Assembly: GCF_002993885.1 (NCBI RefSeq)
Contig: NZ_CM009578.1
Coordinates: forward strand, 248,001-312,000
Length of the DNA stretch: 64,000 bases
Source of the DNA: Sphingopyxis lindanitolerans
Lineage (GTDB): Bacteria; Pseudomonadota; Alphaproteobacteria; Sphingomonadales; Sphingomonadaceae
Direction: 5' to 3'
Program-made: the position numbers and the translations under genes
The notes under the pieces: generated by a model
What the model was told of the DNA's origin: nothing
What the model saw: the letters and a program-made list of their open reading frames with translations, nothing else
Databases searched by the model: none
Shown here: positions 51,782 through 61,309 of the stretch, in pieces
Position numbering within the stretch: position 1 is the stretch's first letter
Layout of the letters: each line of letters begins with the position of its first letter

Positions 51782-52903
51782 TTAGCCCAGCAACCGCTCG
51801 TTCACGACCTTGCCGCCCTGCGTCAGGCGCACGGCATTGCCGATCTCCTCGTCAAGCACGGGCTTGCCCGCGTCCTTGTCCCAGAAGGCCGAGAGGAAGT
51901 TGAACAGGTTGCGGCTGAACAGCGCGCTGGTGTCGGCGGGCATCAGCGCGGCGATATTGCTCGCGCCGATCACGGTGACGCCGTGAATCTTCTTCGCTTC
52001 GCCCGACACCGATCCTTCGACATTGCCGCCGCTTTCGGCCGCCATGTCGACGATCACGCTGCCGCTGCGCATCGAGGCAAGCTGCGCGTCCGAAATCAGC
52101 CGCGGCGCGGGGCGCCCCGGGATCAGCGCGGTGGTGATGACGATGTCCTGCTTGGCGATGTGCGACGACACGAGTTCGGCCTGCGCCGCCTTATATTCGT
52201 CGGACATTTCGGTGGCATAGCCGCCGGCACCCTCACCCTCGATCCCCGCGACGGTCTCGACGAAGATCGGCTTGGCGCCGAGCGATAGGATCTGTTCCTT
52301 GGTCGCGGCGCGGACGTCGGTCGCGCTGACCTGTGCGCCCAGGCGGCGCGCGGTCGCGATCGCCTGAAGCCCGGCGACGCCGACCCCCATCACGAACGCC
52401 TTGGCGGCGCTGACGGTGCCCGCGGCGGTCATCATCATCGGAAAGGCGCGGCCATAGGCGTTCGCCGCCATCAGCACCGCCTTGTAACCCGCGAGATTCG
52501 CCTGGCTCGACAAGATATCCATCGACTGCGCGCGCGTGATGCGCGGCATGAATTCCATCGCCAACGCCTCGAGCCCCAGCTTGGCATAAGCATCGACCCG
52601 TGCGCGCTCGCCAAATGGATTGAGCCCCGCCGCCAGCCACGCACCGTCGGCAAAGCCTTTCAGCCCCGCCGGGTCGGGGCCCTGGATCGCGAGGATGATG
52701 TTCGCGCCCTTCAGCACCTCGGCGCGGCTGCCGACCGACGCGCCCGCGGCGGCATAGTCGGCGTCGGCGATCGACGCGGTCTCGCCCGCCCCCTTTTCGA
52801 CGGCAAGTTCGGCGCCCAGCCCGATGAATTTCTTCACGGTTTCGGGAGTCGCGGCGACACGGGTCTCGCCGGAGGCGAGCTCCTTCAGGACAGCGATGCG
52901 CAT
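51782..52903 (-). CDS. pntAa: NAD(P) transhydrogenase alpha subunit, NAD-binding part
   Basis: A 373-residue soluble subunit. It begins MRIAVLKELASGETRVAATP and has the NAD-binding region AFVMGVGVAGLQAIATARRL (about 170-189), VSATDVRAATKEQ and ITTALIPGRPAPRLI. It binds NAD(H) in proton-translocating transhydrogenase. It starts 10 bp after the stop of the small oxidase subunit gene. Confidence 0.95.
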   Translation of the reverse strand: MRIAVLKELASGETRVAATPETVKKFIGLGAELAVEKGAGETASIADADYAAAGASVGSRAEVLKGANIILAIQGPDPAGLKGFADGAWLAAGLNPFGERARVDAYAKLGLEALAMEFMPRITRAQSMDILSSQANLAGYKAVLMAANAYGRAFPMMMTAAGTVSAAKAFVMGVGVAGLQAIATARRLGAQVSATDVRAATKEQILSLGAKPIFVETVAGIEGEGAGGYATEMSDEYKAAQAELVSSHIAKQDIVITTALIPGRPAPRLISDAQLASMRSGSVIVDMAAESGGNVEGSVSGEAKKIHGVTVIGASNIAALMPADTSALFSRNLFNFLSAFWDKDAGKPVLDEEIGNAVRLTQGGKVVNERLLG

Positions 52904-52913
52904 GCCGGGCCGG

Positions 52914-53033
52914 TCAGGAGATCAAAAGGACGACGATGATCGCCACGACCGCACTCGCGATCGCGCCGACCTTGAACAGGCTCAGAAAACCCGAATAGGT
53001 TTCGCTCGCCGCTTTCATTTCCTGCTCTGCCAT
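52914..53033 (-). CDS. aa3-type cytochrome c oxidase subunit IV
   Basis: A 39-residue single-span membrane protein, MAEQEMKAASETYSGFLSLF then a hydrophobic helix to the C-terminus. It matches the small bacterial aa3 oxidase subunit IV family (about 40-50 residues, one helix). AAAGGGGACAGG lies before the ATG at 53033. The longer open frame upstream has no family similarity. First gene before pntAa; the main oxidase genes are elsewhere. Confidence 0.8.
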   Translation of the reverse strand: MAEQEMKAASETYSGFLSLFKVGAIASAVVAIIVVLLIS

Positions 53034-53280
53034 CGCCTGTCCCCTTTGCCTTTCGCCCGAAAAAGCGCGCGACCGCGCGCCCAGAATCGGCCAGAATTCG
53101 ATTGTCGCGCCGGTCTTAGCCATGCCGCCCGCGATGCTCAAGGGGCGCTTTGCCCAAAGCCCCATCGCGCGGCAAATGCCGAACGGCCTTAATGGCCCTT
53201 TTACCCCTTGGGCTTACATCTTTGCCCCATTGCGGTATGCGGCATGGCAAATGCTGCCAAAAGGGGGCAGAATCAAACCG

Positions 53281-54714
53281 ATGGCGAATGCGCGCGACAC
53301 GCGAATGGTGATGATCGTCGATAGCGAGCCTGCCCAGCAGCGCTTTCTGTCGGCCCTGGTCTCGCGCGGCGGCTGGCGCAGCGTCGTGGCCGGCGATACC
53401 GACACCGCACTCGCCAAGCTCGGCACCCAGGAGGGCATGGCGCTCGACGCCGTGCTCGTCGATCAGGGCACGCCGGGCATCCCGATTCCCGAATTCGTCG
53501 CCGAACTGCGCCGCTGGCGCCCCGCGCTGCCGCTGATCGTCATCACGATGCGCAACGGGGTCGAGATCGCGGTCGCGTCGATGCGCGCTGGCGCGAGCGA
53601 TTTCGTCCAGAAACCGATCGCCCCCGACCGGCTGCTCGGCGCGCTCGATCGCATCGTCGCGCCGAACGGCCCGCAGGGCGAACTGCGCCCGCTCACCGAA
53701 AAGCTGCGCGCGCCGCTGGCGTTCGAGGAGATCATCGGGTCGAGCCCCAATTTCCGCAGCGCGCTGGCGATCGCCGCCAAGGCCGCGCGCGCCCGCGTCC
53801 CGGTGATGATCAACGGCAAGCCCGGCACCGGCAAGGAAGTCTTCGCGCGCGCCATCCACAGCGCATCCCCGCGCGCCCGCGGCCAGCTCGTCATGGTCGA
53901 TTGTTCGGCGGTGTCGCCGGGGCTGATCGGGTCGGGGCTGTTCGGCCACGAGCGCGGCGCCTTTCCGGGCGCCTTCGATCGCCAGGTCGGGCGGCTCGTC
54001 CAGGCCGACGGCGGCAGCATCATCATCGACCATGTCGAGTGTATCCCGGCGGAAACCCAGGCCAAGCTCGTCGAATTCCTCAACAGCGGCGAGGTTCAGA
54101 TGATCGGCGGTTCGATCCGCCAGAGCGTCGATGTCCGCATCATCGCGACCAGCACCAGCCCGCTCGACAAGCTGATCGAGGCGGGGCATTTCCGCGAGGA
54201 TCTGTTCTACGCGCTGTCGACCGCGCAATTCACCCTGCCCTCGCTCTCCGAACGCCGCGGCGACGTCGGCCCGCTCGCGCGGCACCTGCTCGCGCGGATC
54301 GGCGGGCTGCCCGGCATGGGGCCGATCGGGGTCACCGACGACGCGCTGCGCCTGCTCGCCTCCTATGCCTGGCCAGGCAATGTCCGCCAGCTTCAGGACG
54401 TGCTGTTCCGCGCCGCGACGTCGAGCAAGACCGACGTCCTCACCAGCGCCGACCTCACGGCGATCGAAGCCGCGCTCGGCGGCGGGCTGCCGGGCGGCGA
54501 AGGCGATGTCGCGATCAATGGCGAAGCGATCGGGATCACCCTCTACCTTCCCGACGGCAACCTCCGCCCGCTCGAAGAGATCGAAGCCGACGTCATCCGC
54601 CTCGCGATCGGCCATTACCGTGGCCGGATGAGCGAAGTCGCGCGGCGGCTGGGGATCGGCCGCTCGACGCTCTATCGCAAGCTCAGCGATCTGGGGATCG
54701 ATACGGCGGCTTGA
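53281..54714 (+). CDS. NtrC-like AAA+ response regulator with altered sigma54 motifs
   Basis: A 477-residue regulator: receiver domain (10-125; phospho-acceptor Asp61 in VLVDQGTPG, Lys111), AAA+ domain (150-375) and a Fis-type HTH (about 440-470, MSEVARRLGIGRSTLYRKLS). Walker A GKPGTGKE is at 179-186. The sigma54-contacting GAFTGA loop reads GAFPGA (226-231), and Walker B is IIID-His251 where the catalytic Glu normally stands. Both changes predict loss of sigma54 activation. The R-finger segment FREDLFY is present. ATG at 53281 gives the expected start; the longer frame to 53122 lies in the divergent promoter region. Confidence 0.88.
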   Translation: MANARDTRMVMIVDSEPAQQRFLSALVSRGGWRSVVAGDTDTALAKLGTQEGMALDAVLVDQGTPGIPIPEFVAELRRWRPALPLIVITMRNGVEIAVASMRAGASDFVQKPIAPDRLLGALDRIVAPNGPQGELRPLTEKLRAPLAFEEIIGSSPNFRSALAIAAKAARARVPVMINGKPGTGKEVFARAIHSASPRARGQLVMVDCSAVSPGLIGSGLFGHERGAFPGAFDRQVGRLVQADGGSIIIDHVECIPAETQAKLVEFLNSGEVQMIGGSIRQSVDVRIIATSTSPLDKLIEAGHFREDLFYALSTAQFTLPSLSERRGDVGPLARHLLARIGGLPGMGPIGVTDDALRLLASYAWPGNVRQLQDVLFRAATSSKTDVLTSADLTAIEAALGGGLPGGEGDVAINGEAIGITLYLPDGNLRPLEEIEADVIRLAIGHYRGRMSEVARRLGIGRSTLYRKLSDLGIDTAA

Positions 54715-54740
54715 TTGGCCGCTGTTGTCCTAATTCTTGC

Positions 54741-54767
54741 CGTCATCCCGGCGAAGGCCGGGATGAT
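54741..54767. repeat. Half copy of CGTCATCCCGGCGAAGGC element
   Basis: CGTCATCCCGGCGAAGGCCG followed by GGATGA: one palindromic half of the inverted pairs at 46072 and 49718. Located between the convergent regulator and folP genes. Confidence 0.6.
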
Positions 54768-54775
54768 ATGAGAAA

Positions 54776-55906
54776 TCACCCCGTCAGCGCCGCATCCCGC
54801 AGCCCGCGCCACACACGCAGCGCCTGCCGGTTTTCCGCGACGTCATGCACCCGCAGCAACTGCGCGCCCTGCGACGCCGCCTGATAATGCAGCGCGATCG
54901 TGCCGCCGAGCCGCTGGTCGGCCGCCGCTTCATTATCGAGCGCACCGATCATCCGCTTGCGGCTGGCGCCGAACAGCAGCGGACAGCCAAGGGTGTGGAA
55001 AAGCGCGAGACCGTTCACCAGCGCCAGATTATCACCAACCCCCTTGCCAAAGCCGATGCCCGGATCGACGATGATCTTCGCGGGGTCGATCCCCGCCGCC
55101 TTGCACGCCGCGACGCGCTCGGCGAGCATGTCGTAGACGTCGAACAGCGGGTGCGCATAGGCGCCCCCCTCGTGCGGGTCGCTTTTCGCCGAGGGCGCGT
55201 GCATCAGCACGACCGGACAGCCCGCCTTGACGACCACCTCCATCGCGCGCTCGTCATAGCGGAGCGCCGAGATATCGTTGACGATCGTCGCCCCGGCGGC
55301 GAGCGCCGCCTCCATCACCGCGGCCTTGCGCGTATCGATCGACACCGCGACCCCGCCCTTCGCGAGCGCCGCGACGACGCCCTCGACGCGGCCGATCTCA
55401 TCGCCTTCCCAGATCAGCGGCGCGCCGGGCCGCGTCGATTCGCCGCCGACATCGACGATCGCCGCGCCCGCCGACGCCATGGCGAAACCCGCGTCGATCG
55501 CCGCCGCGGTGTCGATGGGCTTGCCGCCGTCCGAAAAACTGTCGGGCGTCGCGTTGAGGATGCCCAGGAGTTGCGGCTCGTTCAGGCGGATGGTGCGCTC
55601 GCCAAGCTGGAAATGGCCGCGCGGCCGCGCCACCCCGGCCCGCTGCGCGGTCGCCGCCTGCGCCAACGGGTCGGGCATCGCCGCGATCCAAGCGTCGAGT
55701 TCGGGAACCGGAACGATAGCCGACTTGACCGACAAACCGTCGCGCAGGCTGATGTGCCACGCCGCGAACCAGACCATCGTGTCAGCGACGCGCAGACAGG
55801 CGTCGTCCAGCTCGTGCGGGCGATCGACGAAACAGGCGGGGCGCAGATAAACGCGAGCATCTTCCCACGTCGTGCCGAGGTCGGGCTTGGTTAGCGGTGC
55901 AAACAT
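54776..55906 (-). CDS. folP: Dihydropteroate synthase with N-terminal extension
   Basis: A 376-residue folate-synthesis enzyme joining p-aminobenzoate and the pterin diphosphate; the target of sulfonamides. The TIM-barrel part (about 110-370) has LLGILNATPDSFSDGG, VDVGGESTRPGAPLI, ATIVNDISALRYDE, IIVDPGIGFGKGVGDNLALV and LFGASRKRMIG. About 105 residues precede it (MFAPLTKPDLGTTWEDARVY and on), absent from E. coli FolP and without recognised function. AGGGGACGAGG precedes the ATG at 55906. Confidence 0.95.
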   Translation of the reverse strand: MFAPLTKPDLGTTWEDARVYLRPACFVDRPHELDDACLRVADTMVWFAAWHISLRDGLSVKSAIVPVPELDAWIAAMPDPLAQAATAQRAGVARPRGHFQLGERTIRLNEPQLLGILNATPDSFSDGGKPIDTAAAIDAGFAMASAGAAIVDVGGESTRPGAPLIWEGDEIGRVEGVVAALAKGGVAVSIDTRKAAVMEAALAAGATIVNDISALRYDERAMEVVVKAGCPVVLMHAPSAKSDPHEGGAYAHPLFDVYDMLAERVAACKAAGIDPAKIIVDPGIGFGKGVGDNLALVNGLALFHTLGCPLLFGASRKRMIGALDNEAAADQRLGGTIALHYQAASQGAQLLRVHDVAENRQALRVWRGLRDAALTG

Positions 55907-55943
55907 CCTCGTCCCCTTGCCCGTCCGCGCTAAGAAAGCTGCG

Positions 55944-56026
55944 TGTCCCCGCGAAGGCGGGGATCCATCTCCGGTGGGTTCAAAATGGAACCGCCCGGTG
56001 ATGGGCTCCCGCCTTCGCGGGAGCAC
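55944..56026. repeat. 83-bp intergenic element, copy B
   Basis: It begins TGTCCCCGCGAAGGCGGGGA, has a central CCATCTCCGG...ATGGAACCG, and ends TCCCGCCTTCGCGGGAGCAC. Same length and order of parts as copy A at 27389-27471. Confidence 0.8.
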
Positions 56027-56056
56027 GCGGTCTTATCTAAAATTCGCCGAATATCC

Positions 56057-57397
<1,341 letters not shown>

Positions 57398-57574
57398 ACC
57401 GGCGAATATTTTTTCGCGTCGACGGTTTGCGACGGACAGGCAGCGCCCGAACATAGATCCTGCGTTCACCGTCAGTCGGGGAAAAAATAGCCCCGCAACC
57501 CCTTGATTTAAAGGGTTGTCTCGATACAGGGGCTTGTCTGGCCCAATCCGGGTGGGAAGGAAAAGGAGCTAAGG

Positions 57575-57916
57575 ATGAAATCAATCAGTCTGATCGCCGT
57601 GGCCGTATCCATCGGCTTCGCCGTCCCCGCCTATTCTGCTCTCCCGCCGCAGTATCAGCGGACCGCAGAACTGAAAGCGATCCTCGATCGCGCCGACATC
57701 GCCGAAACCTTCATCGGGCGGGGGCATCTGATCGAACAGATCGAATATGTCAGCCCTGACCTGTACCGCGTGACGGGCGGCAATTGCGCGCTCGACGCCG
57801 CCATCGTCGAAAAACCACTCCCCGAAGGCATGGTCGGCGCGCGCCAGTTCGACGTGAAACCCGGCACGATCACCTGCACCGGCGAGGCGTCGGCAACCGA
57901 TGGTGAGGCAAACTGA
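57575..57916 (+). CDS. Small secreted protein of unknown function
   Basis: A 113-residue exported protein. The signal peptide is about 1-21 (MKSISLIAVAVSIGFAVPAY, cleaved after YSA). The mature part has IEQIEYVSPDLYRVTGGNCA, DAAIVEKPLPEG and GARQFDVKPGTITC, with two cysteines. It resembles small periplasmic proteins of unknown role. AAAGGAGC precedes the ATG. Its promoter lies next to the GANTC cluster. It is followed, one base after its stop, by another small secreted protein gene. Confidence 0.75.
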   Translation: MKSISLIAVAVSIGFAVPAYSALPPQYQRTAELKAILDRADIAETFIGRGHLIEQIEYVSPDLYRVTGGNCALDAAIVEKPLPEGMVGARQFDVKPGTITCTGEASATDGEAN

Positions 57917-57917
57917 C

Positions 57918-58268
57918 ATGCCATCATCGATGACGCGGGTTCTTGCGCCTTTCGTTGCCCTACTTCTTGCCGCACCCGCCTTCGCTGCCGCCCAGGAAGA
58001 GGAGGATTTTCCGACGCCGAGCGCTGAAGAGGCCCAGGCTTATAATGACGCGCAAAGCTGCGCGATCATTCTTCGCAAGCTGGGCGGCGAAGCGAATGAA
58101 GCCAAGGCGGAAGTCCAACTCGAACGGGCGAAAGCGCTCGCACCAGCAGTCGGACATGACAGCGAAGAGACGTTTCAGCAATCCTACGATCAGATGGCCG
58201 AAATCCTCGACATGGCCTCGGAAGAGGAAATGGAACAGTTCATCAAGGCCTGTCAGGCAGCCGAATAG
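57918..58268 (+). CDS. Small secreted Glu/Ala-rich protein
   Basis: A 116-residue exported protein. MPSSMTRVLAPFVALLLAAP with cleavage after AFAAAQ is the signal peptide. The mature part is acidic and helical (EEEDFPTPSAEEAQAYNDAQ ... SEEEMEQFIKACQAAE). Start 57918 sits one base after the stop of the previous gene; Met5 at 57930 is an alternative. Co-transcribed with the previous gene. Function unknown. Confidence 0.72.
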   Translation: MPSSMTRVLAPFVALLLAAPAFAAAQEEEDFPTPSAEEAQAYNDAQSCAIILRKLGGEANEAKAEVQLERAKALAPAVGHDSEETFQQSYDQMAEILDMASEEEMEQFIKACQAAE

Positions 58269-58342
58269 GCCAAATCGCCCGGCGAAAGGAAGGGCGGCCG
58301 CCGACATGGCCACTCTTCCCGAGTTGCCCTGAAAAATCGCCG

Positions 58343-59239
58343 TCAAATCCCCGGATCGACCCCGGTCAGCTCGATCGAGCGCGCCCACAGTTCGCGCGCG
58401 AGTTTTGGATCGCGCGCCCTGCTCGTTGCGCGCGCCGGCCCCGAACGCCCCGATATCTCGCCCAGCCCCTGCGGCCCCAGATAATCGCCGCCCTGAACAT
58501 GGGCGCCCGTCGCCGCCTGCAACGTCGGCCAGGCGCCCTGCGCCGCGCTGTTGAAAAAGGGGGTGGCGAGCGGCGTCATGCCGCGCAGCGGGAACGGCAG
58601 ATGCCGCGTCAACTCGGTCAGCGCGACCCCCGGATGGCACCCGATCGCCTGCGTCGCGCGTCCCGCGGCGCTCAGCCGCCGATCGAGTTCCAACACGAAC
58701 AGCAGATTCGCAAGCTTGCTCGTCTGATAGCGCTGCCAATTATGATAGCTGCGGCTTGCCCCCAGATCGCTGTAATCGATCGCGCCGCCCTTGTGCGCGA
58801 GGCTGGCGGTGACGACGATGCGGTCGTCGACATGCGGGTGGATCAGTCCCGTAAAGGCGAAGGTGCCGAGGTGGTTGACCCCGAATTGCAGTTCATACCC
58901 CTGCTTCGTCAGCGTTCGCGGCGGGATCATCACCCCGGCGTTGTTGATCAGCACATCGACGCGCGGCCCCGCCAGCACCGCCTTCGCCGCCTCTTTCACC
59001 TGGTCGAGATCGGCAAGGTCGAGCGGCTGGAACGACAGTTCGGCGCCCGGCGCGTCGGCGCCGATGCGATCGATCGCCGCTTCGGCGCGGCCCGCGTCGC
59101 GGCACGCGAGGACGACATGCGCGCCGCGCGCCGCCAGCAGCTTCGCCACCTCGAACCCGATGCCCGCATTGGCGCCGGTAACGAGGAAGCGCCGCCCGGT
59201 CTGGGTCGCAACGTCATCGGCCGTGAAACCGCTGCGCAT
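58343..59239 (-). CDS. Short-chain dehydrogenase/reductase
   Basis: A 298-residue SDR. The cofactor motif VTGANAGIGFEVAKLLAARG is at about residues 20-39, NNAGVM in the middle, Ser in VVTASLAHKGG and the catalytic YQTSK. It resembles the retinol-dehydrogenase/protochlorophyllide-reductase-like group. Substrate unknown. It lies 12 bp after the rnhB stop and may be co-transcribed. Confidence 0.9.
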   Translation of the reverse strand: MRSGFTADDVATQTGRRFLVTGANAGIGFEVAKLLAARGAHVVLACRDAGRAEAAIDRIGADAPGAELSFQPLDLADLDQVKEAAKAVLAGPRVDVLINNAGVMIPPRTLTKQGYELQFGVNHLGTFAFTGLIHPHVDDRIVVTASLAHKGGAIDYSDLGASRSYHNWQRYQTSKLANLLFVLELDRRLSAAGRATQAIGCHPGVALTELTRHLPFPLRGMTPLATPFFNSAAQGAWPTLQAATGAHVQGGDYLGPQGLGEISGRSGPARATSRARDPKLARELWARSIELTGVDPGI

Positions 59240-59251
59240 CGCCTTCTCCCG

Positions 59252-59806
59252 TCAGATCAGCATGAGCTGCGCGACCGGCGCGAAACTCGTCCGGTGGTGC
59301 GGCGTCGGCCCATGACTGCGCAGCGCCGCCAGATGCTGCGCCGTGCCATAGCCCATATTGGTTTCCCAGCCAAAGCCCGGATAGTCGCGCGCCGCGGCGA
59401 CCATGAAGCGATCGCGATGTTCCTTGGCGAGGATGCTCGCTGCCGAAATACACGGGTGGATCGCATCGCCGCCGACGATCGCGCGCGCGCGATAGCGCCA
59501 CTTGGGCAGGCGATTGCCGTCGACCAGCACTTCGCCGGGATCGAACCCCAGCGCCTCGACCGCGCGCGTCATCGCGAGGAAGGTCGCCTGCAATATGTTG
59601 ATACGGTCGATCTCGGCGACGCTCGCCTCGCCGACGCCCCAGCGGCAGCGCGCCTTGATCTGAATCTCCAGCTCGCCGCGGCGTTTCGCGGAGAGTTTCT
59701 TGCTGTCGTCGAGCCCGGCGATGCCGCCCTCGCACAATAGCACTGCCGCCGCAACGACCGGCCCCGCCAGCGGCCCACGCCCGGCTTCATCGACACCGAC
59801 GATCAT
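59252..59806 (-). CDS. rnhB: Ribonuclease HII
   Basis: A 184-residue enzyme that removes ribonucleotides from DNA. The catalytic DEAGRG is at residues 6-11, with [31 protein letters not shown] and [20 protein letters not shown], all conserved. Slightly shorter than average at the C-terminus, within family range. First gene before the SDR. Confidence 0.96.
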   Translation of the reverse strand: MIVGVDEAGRGPLAGPVVAAAVLLCEGGIAGLDDSKKLSAKRRGELEIQIKARCRWGVGEASVAEIDRINILQATFLAMTRAVEALGFDPGEVLVDGNRLPKWRYRARAIVGGDAIHPCISAASILAKEHRDRFMVAAARDYPGFGWETNMGYGTAQHLAALRSHGPTPHHRTSFAPVAQLMLI

Positions 59807-59810
59807 CGAT

Positions 59811-59909
59811 TCCCCTCCCGCTTGCGGGAGGGGTTAGGGGAGGGTCTGTCGAGGTCGGGCATGCAGGAAACCGGCCCTCCCCCATCCCCTCCCGCAAGCG
59901 GGAGGGGAG
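59811..59909. repeat. Inverted pair of CCCCTCCCGCTTGCGGGAGGGG palindromes
   Basis: Copies at 59812-59833 and 59887-59908 (the latter with GCAAGC in the centre, i.e. the opposite orientation) flank a 50-bp spacer that contains related GGGGAGGG and CCCTCCCCC strings. Same family as 20138 and 48970. It fills the gap between rnhB and the thiD fusion gene. Confidence 0.75.
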
Positions 59910-61052
59910 CTATAGTCGCCACGGCGGATACCTCCGATACTCGCCCGCCTGATAGAGGCACAGGCGATTGCCGGCAGGGTCGGTCAGCCGCGCCTCGCGC
60001 CAGCCCCATTCCTCATCCTTCGGCATCTGCTCGAACGATACCCCGCGCCGCGCAAGATAGGCGACCCAGGCGTCGAGCGCGCCGCTCTCCAGATAGGTCG
60101 TCGCCCCGCCCGCTACTCCATCGCCGACGTGGATCGACAAGGTCACGCCATTCGCCGCCTCGAACCGGGCATAGCCGTTTTGCGGGCTATCGACGATCTG
60201 CTTCAGACCCATCTGCTTGTAGAAAGCGACCGATTCCGCATAGTCGCTCGCGGGCAGCGTGACCTGATTGAGCGCCGGTCCCGTGAACAGCCCGTCGTTG
60301 CGCACATATTGCTGCCCCATCGGGCCATGACCGCGTCCCAGCCCCGGCGCGTCGAGCAGCGACAGCCGCACGAAATCGCGTGCCCGCGCGATCGCTGGCT
60401 CCAGCGGCATGCCCTGCCCCAAACCGCACGCGATCGCGCTCGCCAGCGTGCAGCCGGTGCCGTGGCTGTGCACCGTGTCGATCCGCGGTGCCTCCCAGCG
60501 CGCGGCTTCGCCTTCGCCGGCTTCGCACAAGCGGTCGATCACCGTCTCGCCCTCGGCATGGCCACCCTTGACGAGCAGCGCGCAGCCATGCGCCAGCACC
60601 GCCTCCTCGCCGCCGAGCGCGTCGAGTTCGGGCAGGTTCGGGGTCGCGACCATTGCACGATCCAGCAGCGCGCGAAACGCCGCGGTCGTGGCGGCATCGG
60701 CGAGCACCGACCCGCTCGTCGCGATCATCACCGGGTCGAACACCACCGCCGCCTGCGCAAGGTCGGGCCGCACCAGTCGCGCGGCGACCGCCGCCGCCGT
60801 CTCGGCGCTGCCGATCATGCCGATCTTCACCGCATCGACGCCGATATCGGCGACGACGCTGTCGATCTGCGCCAGCACCATCTCGGTCGGGATCGCGTGG
60901 ACGCTCTGCACGCCCAGCGTATTTTGCGCGGTGATCGCCGTGATCGCGGTCATCGCATGACCGCCGAGCATCGTCACCGTCTTGATATCCGCCTGAATCC
61001 CCGCGCCGCCCCCGCTGTCGGAGCCGGCGATGATGAGAATGCGCGCGGTCAC
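59910..61052 (-). CDS. thiD: ThiD hydroxymethylpyrimidine kinase fused to a VOC-type domain
   Basis: A 380-residue fusion. Residues 1-245 are a complete ThiD (IAGSDSGGGAGIQADIKTVT, FDPVMIATSG, and the anion hole HGTGC at 197-201) phosphorylating HMP and HMP-P in thiamine synthesis. Residues 259-380 form a glyoxalase/VOC-like domain (LNQVTLPASDYAESVAFYKQ ... RLTDPAGNRLCLYQAGEY). No stop or frameshift separates them. The ATG overlaps the upstream DUF1272 gene by 4 bp. The VOC partner's substrate is unknown. Normal ThiD proteins end near 265 residues. Confidence 0.88.
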   Translation of the reverse strand: MTARILIIAGSDSGGGAGIQADIKTVTMLGGHAMTAITAITAQNTLGVQSVHAIPTEMVLAQIDSVVADIGVDAVKIGMIGSAETAAAVAARLVRPDLAQAAVVFDPVMIATSGSVLADAATTAAFRALLDRAMVATPNLPELDALGGEEAVLAHGCALLVKGGHAEGETVIDRLCEAGEGEAARWEAPRIDTVHSHGTGCTLASAIACGLGQGMPLEPAIARARDFVRLSLLDAPGLGRGHGPMGQQYVRNDGLFTGPALNQVTLPASDYAESVAFYKQMGLKQIVDSPQNGYARFEAANGVTLSIHVGDGVAGGATTYLESGALDAWVAYLARRGVSFEQMPKDEEWGWREARLTDPAGNRLCLYQAGEYRRYPPWRL

Positions 61053-61273
61053 CCCTTATGCTTCCGCTCCGTCGAGGCCGGGAATTTCTGCAACGCCGCG
61101 CCTTCGCGCAGCGGCCGGTCGAGCAGGTCGCCGCCGCAATTGGGGCAAATTTCGTCGAGCTTGTCGGCGCAGTTCGCGCAGAATGTGCATTCGAATGAAC
61201 AGATGAAGGCGCCGTGGACGTTCGCGGGCAAATCGCGGCCGCACTTTTCGCAATCGGGTCGCATTTCAAGCAT
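61049..61273 (-). CDS. DUF1272 zinc-ribbon protein
   Basis: A 74-residue protein with the DUF1272 cysteine pattern: CEKCG, CSFECTFCANCA and CPNCG, ten cysteines consistent with bound zinc. ATG at 61273 (MLEMRPDCEKC) has AAGGAAG upstream and matches the family; a TTG at 61291 would only add six residues. Its stop overlaps the thiD fusion start by 4 bp. Function unknown. Confidence 0.88.
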   Translation of the reverse strand: MLEMRPDCEKCGRDLPANVHGAFICSFECTFCANCADKLDEICPNCGGDLLDRPLREGAALQKFPASTERKHKG

Positions 61274-61309
61274 TTTCAAAACTTCCTTCAAAATAGGTGG
61301 TGAGGTTGT

